From: an uncultured Dorea sp.
GTDB lineage: Bacteria > Bacillota_A > Clostridia > Lachnospirales > Lachnospiraceae
Length of the DNA: 19,208 bases
Direction of reading: 5' to 3'
Assembly (NCBI GenBank): GCA_910579015.1
Contig: CAJTRO010000044.1
Span: 3,631-22,838 of the forward strand
The first letter of the stretch is position 1. Every line of letters begins with the position of its first letter. The translations under genes and the position numbers were made by a program. Below are positions 1 through 5,519 of this stretch, one piece after another. A model generated the notes under the pieces. The model saw only the letters and a list, made by a program, of their open reading frames with translations. It was not told the origin of the DNA and did no database searches.

Positions 1-404
1 CCCTTGCAGGGGTGACACATCTGGTCCGTTATCATGATTATCGTATGCCGGCGTCGGCAAAGAACGTCCGCCGTGCCATGAGCAGGATCGGAGAAGAGAT
101 GTTTCCATTATATATGGAAGTCCGCCGTGCGGACGTACTGGCGCAGAGCATGTACCAGAGAGAGGAGAAAGTAAAGAATCTGGACGAGATAGAAGCGCTG
201 TATCGGGAAATCACAGAGGCAGGACAATGCGTGTCGTTAAAGAATCTTGCAGTATCAGGCAGGGATCTGATAGAAGCCGGGATGGAGCCGGGAAAGGAGA
301 TGGGAGTCTGCCTGAACGAGCTGCTCGACCTGGTGATTGAGAATCCTGAAAAAAATAGTAAGGAAGAGCTGTTAAGCATAGTATCTGAAAAATATCACCG
401 GTAA
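1..404 (+). CDS. cca: CCA-adding tRNA nucleotidyltransferase, C-terminal part (5' end outside window)
   Basis: This is the 3' end of a gene entering from the left edge. The reading frame is open from base 3 (Leu-Ala-Gly-Val-Thr-His-Leu) with no stop before the edge, so the GTG at 12 is probably internal. What is visible is the C-terminal half of a class II CCA-adding enzyme, which adds or repairs the 3' CCA of tRNAs in the cytoplasm. Recognisable features are the VRYHDYRM stretch from the end of the HD-like region, the helix with FPLYMEVRRADVLAQS, and the closing block QCVSLKNLAVSGRDLIEAGMEPGKEMG followed by LLDLVIENP, typical of the tRNA-binding tail of this family. The catalytic head lies outside the window. 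The call rests on family resemblance of the tail; a poly(A)-polymerase-like relative is the main alternative. Confidence 0.85.
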   Translation, partial: LAGVTHLVRYHDYRMPASAKNVRRAMSRIGEEMFPLYMEVRRADVLAQSMYQREEKVKNLDEIEALYREITEAGQCVSLKNLAVSGRDLIEAGMEPGKEMGVCLNELLDLVIENPEKNSKEELLSIVSEKYHR

Positions 405-421
405 CTTCTTCCTGCGAATAA

Positions 422-451
422 GCATATTTCCCCTGTCCACATCATACGATA
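422..451 (+). promoter_or_regulatory. Sigma-E-type promoter of the CotS-like gene
   Basis: GCATATT at 422-428 fits the sigma-E -35 consensus KMATATT at every position. After 14 bp, CATACGAT (443-450) matches the -10 consensus CATACAHT at 7 of 8 positions. Transcription would start near 458, about 28 nt before the chosen ATG. The extended string CATACGATA also fits the sigma-K -10 (CATANNNTA), so later mother-cell expression is possible. The match is read from the sequence; use by sigma-E is inferred, and the coat-protein identity of the gene supports it. Confidence 0.6.
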
Positions 452-485
452 GAGAGAATATGTAATGTAAGTGCAGGGGATGAAT

Positions 486-1499
486 ATGCAGGAGTATGAA
501 CTAAATGTATTGGAACAATATAATATAGAAGTCAGCGGCACCCGCAAGGCCAGGGGTGCTGTTTTATGCGATACGGATCAGGGGCTCCTGTTGCTGAAGG
601 AAGTGAAGGTGTCGGAAAAACGTATTCCTGCGTTATCGGAGCTGCACGAGTATCTCCAGAGCCAGGGATATATACGGACGGACCGGATCATACTGACAAA
701 GGAAGGCGAGTATCTTTCCAGAGCAGAGGACGGCAGCCAGTATCTGCTGAAGGCATGGTTTCAGGGACGTGAATGTGATATCAAGAAGCCGGCAGAGCTG
801 CTTGGCGCAACGGGAAATCTGGCGAAGCTCCATGTGTTGATGTGCCGTGAGCTTGCGCATAACGTGACGCCGGGAGCGCATATGGGAGAGGAATATCTGC
901 GCCATAACCGGGAGCTTAAGAAAGTAAGACGGTTTATGAGAAGCATTTCCCCCAAAGGGGAATTCGAGGCGGCCTTTCTGGACTGCTTCGAGCAGATGTA
1001 CCAGTGGGCGGATGCGGCGGTCAGAGAGCTTGAGGCTTCCGAATATGACAGGATCTACAGGGAGAGTATAGAGAACTGCCGTATGACACACGGGGAATAT
1101 AATTATCACAACATACTTATGCTCCAGGGCGATCATTTTTATAGGAAGGAACCCTGTCAGATCGCCGTGACGAATTTCGAGAAATTCAAGCGGGATGTGC
1201 AGGCGGAGGATCTGTACTATTTCCTACGGAAGGTGATGGAAAAGCATGGCTGGAAGGTCAGGCTTGGCGACAATATGCTGAACGCTTATTCGGCGATCCG
1301 GCCGCTGACAAAGGAGGACATGGAATACCTTAAGGTCCGCCTGATCTATCCGGAGAAGTTCTGGAAAACGGCCAATTCCTATTATCATTCGAATAAGGCG
1401 TGGATATCAGCAAAGAGTATAGAGAAGCTGTCTGTTGCGATCCGGCAGACGGAAGAGAAGAAACGGTTCCTGGAAGAAATTTTTTCGTTTCATTTGTAA
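486..1499 (+). CDS. CotS-family spore coat protein (kinase-like fold, probable pseudokinase)
   Basis: The product has 337 residues and resembles the CotS/CotI group of spore coat proteins, which share the aminoglycoside-phosphotransferase (APH) fold. The N lobe covers about residues 1-95, with LLLLKEVKVSEKR carrying the nucleotide-lobe lysine region. GNLAKLH (110-116) and the catalytic-loop equivalent MTHGEYNYHNIL (200-211) follow. In active APH enzymes this loop reads HGD...N; here Glu204 replaces the Asp. The later metal-binding segment, usually I-D-F/W-D, reads TNFEKF with Asn230. It may therefore bind without phosphorylating. I chose ATG 486 over GTG 471 and ATG 480 because AGGGGA at 475-480 sits 5 nt before it. 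It is monocistronic, with a sigma-E-like promoter just upstream and the phosphoglucomutase promoter after it. Its place in the mother cell and coat is inferred from family and promoter. Confidence 0.8.
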   Translation: MQEYELNVLEQYNIEVSGTRKARGAVLCDTDQGLLLLKEVKVSEKRIPALSELHEYLQSQGYIRTDRIILTKEGEYLSRAEDGSQYLLKAWFQGRECDIKKPAELLGATGNLAKLHVLMCRELAHNVTPGAHMGEEYLRHNRELKKVRRFMRSISPKGEFEAAFLDCFEQMYQWADAAVRELEASEYDRIYRESIENCRMTHGEYNYHNILMLQGDHFYRKEPCQIAVTNFEKFKRDVQAEDLYYFLRKVMEKHGWKVRLGDNMLNAYSAIRPLTKEDMEYLKVRLIYPEKFWKTANSYYHSNKAWISAKSIEKLSVAIRQTEEKKRFLEEIFSFHL

Positions 1500-1556
1500 G
1501 GAATTTAACGCGTCTGCACGGCTGAGCGAAGACCGGCTGTAAGAGTAACATATTTA

Positions 1557-1585
1557 TTTACGTTTTGGATGTCCTGGTGTATAAT
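1557..1585 (+). promoter_or_regulatory. Sigma-A-type promoter of the phosphoglucomutase gene
   Basis: A perfect TATAAT (1580-1585) lies 17 bp after TTTACG (1557-1562), a 3- to 4-base match to the -35 box. Transcription would start near 1592, giving a short leader with AGGAGG at 1602-1607 in front of ATG 1615. No hairpin with a T-run was found between the coat gene and this promoter. Confidence 0.6.
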
Positions 1586-1614
1586 AGAGTTATTAATGAC
1601 TAGGAGGTACAAAA

Positions 1615-3348
1615 ATGGAATATCGTGACAGATATAACGAGTGGCTTGGCAATGCATATTTTGACGAGGCAGTGAAGGAAGAGTTAAGGAGCATTGCAGA
1701 GGATGATAACGAGGTCAAGGAGAGATTCTATAAGGAGCTTGAGTTCGGAACGGCAGGTCTTCGGGGGATCATCGGAGCAGGAACGAACCGTATGAATATC
1801 TATACGGTGAGAAAGGCAACCCAGGGACTTGCCAACTACATCATCAGCAAGGGTGAGCAGAAGAAGGGTGTGGCGATCGCGTATGATTCCCGCCGGATGT
1901 CTCCGGAATTTGCCGACGAGGCCGCGCTGTGCCTTGCGGCGAACGGGATCAAGGCGTATGTGTTCGAATCACTCCGCCCGACGCCGGAATTATCTTATGC
2001 GGTACGTTCTCTTGGATGTATTGCGGGTATCAATATCACGGCCAGCCATAATCCGCCGGAGTATAACGGATATAAGGTGTACTGGGAGGACGGCGCGCAG
2101 ATCACTCCTCCGCACGACAAGGGGATCATGGATGAGGTGAAGGCGGTTGAGGATTACAACACGGTTAAGACGATGGGACTTGAGGAGGCGAAGAGCGCGG
2201 GGCTCTATGAGGTGATGGGAGCGTCAGTGGACGACGGATATATCGCAGAGCTTAAGAAGCAGGTTCTTCATCAGGATTCTATTGACGCGGTGAAGAAGGA
2301 ATTGAAGATCGTGTACAGCCCGCTCCACGGTACAGGTAATATCCCGGCAAGAAGGATCCTTAAGGAATTAGGCTTCGAGAACGTATATGTTGTGAAGGAG
2401 CAGGAGCTTCCGGACGGAGAGTTCCCGACTGTCTCTTATCCGAATCCGGAGGCGGCAGAGGCGTTCGAGCTGGGGCTTAAGCTTGCGAAGGAAGTGGATG
2501 CGGACCTGGTTCTGGCGACGGATCCGGATGCGGACCGTCTCGGCGTGTATGTGAAGGATGCGAAGACAGGGGAGTATAAGGTGCTGACCGGCAATATGTC
2601 CGGATGTCTCCTGGCAGATTATGAGATCGGACAGCGCAAGGCTCTGCACGGGCTTCCCGAGGACGGATATCTGATCAAGACGATCGTAACCTCCAATCTG
2701 GCGGATGCGATCGCGAAGGGTTACGGCATCGGTCTGATCGAGGTGCTTACAGGCTTTAAGTTCATCGGCCAGCAGATCCTTGGATTTGAGACGAGCGGCA
2801 AGGGAACTTATCTGTTCGGATTTGAGGAGAGCTATGGCTGTCTCATCGGAACTCACGCAAGGGATAAGGATGCGATCGTTGCGACGATGGCGCTGTGCGA
2901 GGCGGCCGCTTACTATAAGACGCAGGGCAAGACGCTGTGGGATGCGATGGTGGACATGTATGACAAGTATGGCTATTACAAGGACGATATCCAGTCTATT
3001 ACCCTGAAAGGGATCGAGGGACTGAATAAGATCCAGGAGATTTTAGAGACGCTCCGCAAGAACCCGCCGGCAGAGATCGCAGGATATCAGGTAGTGAAGG
3101 CCAGAGATTATCAGGCGGAGACGATCAGGGATATCGCAACCGGTGAAGTGACGGGTACGGGGCTTCCGAAGTCCAACGTGCTGTATTATGACCTGACAGA
3201 CGACGCATGGCTGTGCGTAAGGCCGTCTGGAACAGAGCCTAAGGTAAAGTTCTATTACGGGATCAAGGGAACGTCGCTTGAGGATGCAGATAAGAAGTCT
3301 GCGAAGCTGGGAGAAGAAGTTCTGGCGATGATCAATAAGATGCTCTAA
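1615..3348 (+). CDS. pgcA: Alpha-phosphoglucomutase / phosphomannomutase
   Basis: The enzyme interconverts glucose 1-phosphate and glucose 6-phosphate in the cytosol, linking glycolysis to glycogen, polysaccharide and cell-envelope precursors. At 577 residues it has the length of the PgcA-type alpha-D-phosphohexomutases. All four family signatures are intact: the phosphoserine loop TASHNP with Ser144 after GTAGLRG (46-51); the metal-binding loop DPDADRLG with Asp303, 305 and 307; the sugar-binding loop GFEESYG (402-408); and the phosphate-binding RPSGTEPK (536-543). The start ATG has AGGAGG 7 nt upstream and its own TATAAT promoter. It stands alone between the coat gene and the long hup leader. 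The same window carries a GH13 glucan hydrolase and phosphofructokinase, so a role in using or storing glucan is plausible. Preference for glucose over mannose is inferred from length and overall similarity. Confidence 0.93.
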   Translation: MEYRDRYNEWLGNAYFDEAVKEELRSIAEDDNEVKERFYKELEFGTAGLRGIIGAGTNRMNIYTVRKATQGLANYIISKGEQKKGVAIAYDSRRMSPEFADEAALCLAANGIKAYVFESLRPTPELSYAVRSLGCIAGINITASHNPPEYNGYKVYWEDGAQITPPHDKGIMDEVKAVEDYNTVKTMGLEEAKSAGLYEVMGASVDDGYIAELKKQVLHQDSIDAVKKELKIVYSPLHGTGNIPARRILKELGFENVYVVKEQELPDGEFPTVSYPNPEAAEAFELGLKLAKEVDADLVLATDPDADRLGVYVKDAKTGEYKVLTGNMSGCLLADYEIGQRKALHGLPEDGYLIKTIVTSNLADAIAKGYGIGLIEVLTGFKFIGQQILGFETSGKGTYLFGFEESYGCLIGTHARDKDAIVATMALCEAAAYYKTQGKTLWDAMVDMYDKYGYYKDDIQSITLKGIEGLNKIQEILETLRKNPPAEIAGYQVVKARDYQAETIRDIATGEVTGTGLPKSNVLYYDLTDDAWLCVRPSGTEPKVKFYYGIKGTSLEDADKKSAKLGEEVLAMINKML

Positions 3349-3422
3349 AGCCATGGTTTGCCGGCTGCTGCCGGGTATGGATGAATGAATTCCTTAAAAT
3401 GCAAGGAAAACCGAGAATTGCC

Positions 3423-3451
3423 TTGACATTTACAGGGAAAGCGGTTATAAC
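3423..3451 (+). promoter_or_regulatory. Strong sigma-A promoter of hup
   Basis: TTGACA (3423-3428) is a perfect -35 box. After 17 bp comes TATAAC (3446-3451), 5 of 6 to consensus. Transcription would start near 3458, about 260 nt upstream of the HU start codon, so the mRNA would carry a long leader. A weaker TAGAAT at 3676-3681 lacks a convincing -35 box. Confidence 0.75.
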
Positions 3452-3457
3452 TTTAAT

Positions 3458-3719
3458 TACAGGTCTCCTGTGCGGACGGCACAGGAGCTGTATATATCTT
3501 ATGAGGCAGCAGGACTGTCTGCCTGTCTGTAGACATGTGCCGCGGACAGGTTAACGGACAGCAGATCGGCCGTTCGTCCGCAGGATAGGTAAGTGCGGAC
3601 GGATTCGCGGGCAGCAGGACTGTCCGCCCGTTCACAGGGTGTATATCATGGGATGCCCGGAATGGATAAGGTAAATAGAATAAGGGATTCTACACGTAAA
3701 CAAGAGGAGGAAATTATCC
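3458..3719 (+). ncRNA. Structured 5' leader of hup (candidate cis-regulatory RNA)
   Basis: This makes up most of the 371-nt gap between the phosphoglucomutase gene and hup. It opens with a perfect 9-bp hairpin: CTCCTGTGC (3465-3473), loop GGACG, GCACAGGAG (3479-3487). Two further hairpins share the same core (3504-3524 and 3608-3630). Their arms differ by a compensating change: A3504-U3524 in the first, G3609-C3629 in the second. CGGAC at 3555-3559 can pair with GTCCG at 3576-3580. The tetramer GGAC occurs six times between 3474 and 3620, several times in predicted loops. No T-run follows the hairpins, so they do not look like terminators. The leader ends at AGGAGG (3705-3710). Only the pairing and repeats are seen; function is inferred. 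It is not a class I recognise. Confidence 0.45.
3506..3630 (+). repeat. Imperfect 20-bp direct repeat in the hup leader
   Basis: The 20-mers at 3506-3525 and 3611-3630 both start GCAGCAGGACTGTC and agree at 18 of 20 positions, 105 bp apart. The differences fall in the hairpin arms, not the shared CAGGACTGT loop. Confidence 0.75.
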
Positions 3720-3995
3720 ATGAATAAGACAGAATTAGTAGCAGCAATCGCTGACCAGGCAGAGTTATCCAAGAAGGATTCCGAGAAGGCATTAAAGGCT
3801 TTTATCGATGTTGTGACAGATGAGTTAAAGAAGGAGCACAAGGTTCAGTTAGTGGGCTTTGGTACTTTCGAGGTGAGCAAGAGAGAGGCAAGAGAGGGAA
3901 GGAATCCGCAGACAGGCAAGACGATGAAGATTGAGGCTTGCAAGGCTCCTAAGTTTAAGGCTGGCAAGGCATTGAAGGATGCTGTTAACGAGTAA
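3720..3995 (+). CDS. hup: HU family nucleoid DNA-binding protein
   Basis: This is a 91-residue, single-domain HU. It binds and bends DNA as a dimer, compacts the nucleoid and assists replication and recombination. The sequence runs through the N-terminal helical dimer region (MNKTELVAAIADQAELSKKDSEKAL) to the family signature VGFGTFEVSKREAREGRNP at about 45-63. The DNA-clasping arm with TGKTMKIEACKAPKFKAGKALK follows. It has an AGGAGG ribosome binding site 9 nt before the ATG and a near-consensus promoter, as expected of an abundant protein. Its unusual feature is the long, hairpin-rich leader. A strong terminator at 4060-4103 follows, so it is probably transcribed mainly on its own. In Bacillus the equivalent position upstream of yabO is held by yabN/mazG; a hup gene here is a variation on that order. 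Confidence 0.97.
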   Translation: MNKTELVAAIADQAELSKKDSEKALKAFIDVVTDELKKEHKVQLVGFGTFEVSKREAREGRNPQTGKTMKIEACKAPKFKAGKALKDAVNE

Positions 3996-4059
3996 TTCGT
4001 AAGAGATAGAGCGGACTGCCTTAACCGGCGGGATGCTTCTGTTTATAAAAGTGGGGATG

Positions 4060-4103
4060 AGGATGCCGCAAGAGTCGTGCGTGACTTGGGGCATCCTTTT
4101 TTT
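4060..4103 (+). terminator. Rho-independent terminator after hup
   Basis: AGGATGCC (4060-4067) pairs perfectly with GGCATCCT (4090-4097). The inner pair CAAG/CTTG continues the stem, and a run of seven T (4097-4103) follows. The hairpin ends only 31 nt before the rqcP start codon, so rqcP needs either read-through or a promoter overlapping this element. Confidence 0.85.
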
Positions 4104-4134
4104 AACTGTCTGACAGAAAAGGGAGGAATAGAAG

Positions 4135-4374
4135 ATGAGACTGGATAAGTTTTTAAAGGTGTCGCGCCTGATCAAGAGGCGGACGGTGGCTAACGAGGCA
4201 TGTGACGCCGGGCGCGTGTCGGTGAACGGGCAGACGGCGAAGGCGTCCGTCAAGGTTAAGCCGGGAGATATCATAGAGATACAGTTTGGAACCAAGACGG
4301 TCAGGGTAGAGGTCCTGGACATCCAGGATACAACAAAAAAGGAAGAAGCGAAGGACTTGTTCAAATATTTGTAA
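4135..4374 (+). CDS. rqcP: S4-domain RNA-binding protein RqcP (YabO)
   Basis: A 79-residue protein made almost wholly of an S4 RNA-binding domain: MRLDKFLKVSRLIKRRTVANEACDAG, then VSVNGQTAKASVKVKPGD, which is the classic S4 loop. This is the RqcP/YabO (Hsp15-like) family. In Bacillus subtilis it works with RqcH on stalled 50S subunits, helping add the alanine tail that marks unfinished proteins for degradation. The assignment is strengthened by the order rqcP-yabP-yabQ-divIC, the same as yabO-yabP-yabQ-divIC in Bacillus. AGGGAGGA about 9 nt upstream gives a good start. It sits directly behind the hup terminator with too little space for an ordinary promoter in between. The yabP sigma-E-like promoter overlaps its stop codon. 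Confidence 0.92.
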   Translation: MRLDKFLKVSRLIKRRTVANEACDAGRVSVNGQTAKASVKVKPGDIIEIQFGTKTVRVEVLDIQDTTKKEEAKDLFKYL

Positions 4375-4400
4375 TATTTGCTTACAACCGTTCATATGAT
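4372..4400 (+). promoter_or_regulatory. Sigma-E-type promoter of yabPQ
   Basis: TAATATT (4372-4378) fits the sigma-E -35 consensus KMATATT completely. After 14 bp CATATGAT (4393-4400) agrees with CATACAHT at 6 of 8 positions. It overlaps the rqcP stop codon and would start transcripts near 4407, about 17 nt before yabP. The Bacillus yabP and yabQ genes are reported to be under sigma-E, which fits. The spacing equals that of the CotS-like gene's promoter in this window. Confidence 0.6.
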
Positions 4401-4423
4401 TATTAAGAAAGGTTGTGAAGCGC

Positions 4424-4708
4424 ATGGAAGAAAGAACCGTACAGAAAAATCATAAATTAGTAGTCAATAACCGCAAGACCAGCTTTGTTACGGGAGTTAT
4501 CGACGTATTATCTTTCGATCTGAATGAGATCCTGCTGGAGACGGAGCAGGGGATGATGATGGTGAAGGGCACGGATCTGCATGTGAACCGGCTGAGCCTG
4601 GAGAAGGGGGAAGTGGATCTGTCTGGCAGTATAGACAGTGTTGCCTATTCGGATGTTCAGAGTGTCGTTAAGCAGCAGGATAATCTGTTCTCTAAGCTGT
4701 TCAGGTGA
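4424..4708 (+). CDS. yabP: Sporulation protein YabP
   Basis: The product has 94 residues and belongs to the YabP/YqfC family, which in Bacillus is needed for sporulation in the mother cell; its biochemical role is unsettled. The middle part KLVVNNRKTSFVTGVIDVLSFDLNEILLET and the segment MMMVKGTDLHVNRLSLEKGEVDLSGSIDSVAYSD are the conserved body of the family, which alternates short beta strands (the LxVxRLSLEKGEV motif). I prefer ATG 4424 to GTG 4415: AGAAAGG at 4406-4412 is 11 nt from the ATG but only 2 nt from the GTG. The gene is followed after 4 nt by yabQ, so the two are co-translated and probably act together. The sigma-E-like promoter just upstream supports mother-cell expression. Confidence 0.9.
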   Translation: MEERTVQKNHKLVVNNRKTSFVTGVIDVLSFDLNEILLETEQGMMMVKGTDLHVNRLSLEKGEVDLSGSIDSVAYSDVQSVVKQQDNLFSKLFR

Positions 4709-4712
4709 CGTT

Positions 4713-5045
4713 ATGCCGGGAATCAGAGAAGAGATGATCGTTTTTCTTGTGGCGGCGGCATCCGGGGCTATCGTGCGTCTGGCTTATCAGTGTATCCGTT
4801 GTTTCAGACGGATCATGGAGCATAAGCTGCTGGCGGTGAGCGTGGAGGATATGATTTTCTGGGTATGCTCTGCCATATATATGTTTGTGCAGATTTACCA
4901 TACAAGTGATGGTAGTATCCGCTGGTATTTTGTACTAGGTGTTGCGCTTGGAACGATTTTCATGACGGTTTTCTTAAGAGGGGTACAAAACCTGTCTGAA
5001 AAAATCTACGGCAGTAAGAAGAAAGATTTATCGTCAAAGTCTTGA
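4713..5045 (+). CDS. yabQ: Spore cortex biosynthesis membrane protein YabQ
   Basis: The product has 110 residues with three predicted membrane segments at about 8-25 (VFLVAAASGAIVRLAY), 45-62 (VEDMIFWVCSAIYMFVQI) and 71-88 (WYFVLGVALGTIFMTVFL). The REEMIVFLVAAASGAIVRL start, the VEDMIFW helix and the closing LRG motif fit YabQ. In Bacillus that protein sits in the forespore outer membrane and is needed for cortex formation. It is about half the length of Bacillus YabQ (about 211 residues), a short form. The frame is open further upstream to 4638, but that region overlaps yabP. ATG 4713, with AGGTGA at 4703-4708, is the only start with a fitting ribosome binding site. Translation is likely coupled to yabP. 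A lysine- and serine-rich tail (101-110) ends it. Confidence 0.85.
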   Translation: MPGIREEMIVFLVAAASGAIVRLAYQCIRCFRRIMEHKLLAVSVEDMIFWVCSAIYMFVQIYHTSDGSIRWYFVLGVALGTIFMTVFLRGVQNLSEKIYGSKKKDLSSKS

Positions 5046-5071
5046 TAATGCAGAAGAAAAAATGTTAATAT
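5042..5071 (+). promoter_or_regulatory. Possible sigma-A promoter of divIC
   Basis: TTGATA (5042-5047, 5 of 6) lies 18 bp before TAATAT (5066-5071, 4 of 6), overlapping the yabQ stop codon. It would let the division gene be expressed in growing cells independently of the sigma-E-driven yabPQ. The match is fair, not strong. Confidence 0.4.
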
Positions 5072-5119
5072 AGAGACGTGGACGAGGGAGAGTATATTTG
5101 ATATAAGGGTGAATCATAT

Positions 5120-5443
5120 ATGGATAATAAGAGACAAAGGCGCCGGGAGGGACGTCTAAGGAGGCGTGTGCCGCGTCACAGGAGAAGTGTGCTGGTGGTC
5201 AGTACGGTTGTGTTTCTTCTGTTTGTGATCGTATCGGTAAAGAGCCTGTCCTTGAGGGAGAAGGAAGCGGCTTATAAGGCACAGAAGATGGAACTTGAGG
5301 CGCAGATCAAGGAAGAGAAAGCGCGCGCGGCCGAGATCGAAGAGCTTGGCGGATATGTTGGAACAGACGAGTATGTAGAGGACGTGGCGAGGGAGAAGCT
5401 GGGTTTGATACATGAGAATGAGATCGTGTTTCAGGCAGAATAG
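5120..5443 (+). CDS. divIC: Septum formation initiator DivIC (FtsB-like)
   Basis: A 107-residue bitopic membrane protein of the DivIC/FtsB family. This divisome component joins DivIB (FtsQ) and FtsL to activate septal cell-wall synthesis. A strongly basic cytoplasmic N terminus (KRQRRREGRLRRRVPRHRR) is followed by one membrane segment at about 23-42 (SVLVVSTVVFLLFVIVSVKS). An external coiled coil comes next (about 46-77, rich in Glu/Lys/Ala), then the conserved end GTDEYVEDVAREKLGLIHENEIVF. Its place after yabQ matches Bacillus. AAGGGTGA (5105-5112) sits 7 nt before the ATG. The downstream S1-domain gene (yabR) that follows in Bacillus is absent, and a terminator comes directly after the stop codon. 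Confidence 0.93.
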   Translation: MDNKRQRRREGRLRRRVPRHRRSVLVVSTVVFLLFVIVSVKSLSLREKEAAYKAQKMELEAQIKEEKARAAEIEELGGYVGTDEYVEDVAREKLGLIHENEIVFQAE

Positions 5444-5455
5444 ATGACAGATGAT

Positions 5456-5493
5456 AAGCTTTAGGAGATATTTCCTAAGGCTTTTTATTTTTT
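5456..5493 (+). terminator. Rho-independent terminator between divIC and spoIIE
   Basis: GCTTTAGGA (5458-5466) pairs with TCCTAAGGC (5473-5481) through one G-U pair, around loop GATATT. The T-rich tract CTTTTTATTTTTT follows. The T-run ends about 26 nt before the spoIIE start codon, which leaves no room for a normal promoter after it. Confidence 0.8.
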
Positions 5494-5519
5494 AAAAACC
5501 ATTGAAAGGGGAGCGAAAA

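Noticed and set aside
3359..3374. CCGGC-TGCT-GCCGG hairpin just after the phosphoglucomutase stop codon, as a terminator
   Set aside because: The 5-bp stem is perfect but no T-rich tract follows (TATGGATGAATG), so termination cannot be supported.
3453..3635. Open frame of 60 codons on the minus strand in the hup leader
   Set aside because: No ribosome binding site, odd composition rich in Pro/Thr/Cys, and it lies over hairpins that explain the sequence better.
3671..3690. Second hup promoter with TAGAAT at 3676-3681
   Set aside because: The -10 box is good, but the base run 17 bp upstream (ATGCCC) is not a -35 box; kept only as a possibility.
4638..4712. Earlier ATG for yabQ
   Set aside because: It would overlap yabP in another frame and has no ribosome binding site; ATG 4713 has AGGTGA and a family-like start.
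5502..5519. TTG start six codons upstream for spoIIE
   Set aside because: The AAAGGGGAG ribosome binding site lies inside that extension and fits ATG 5520.
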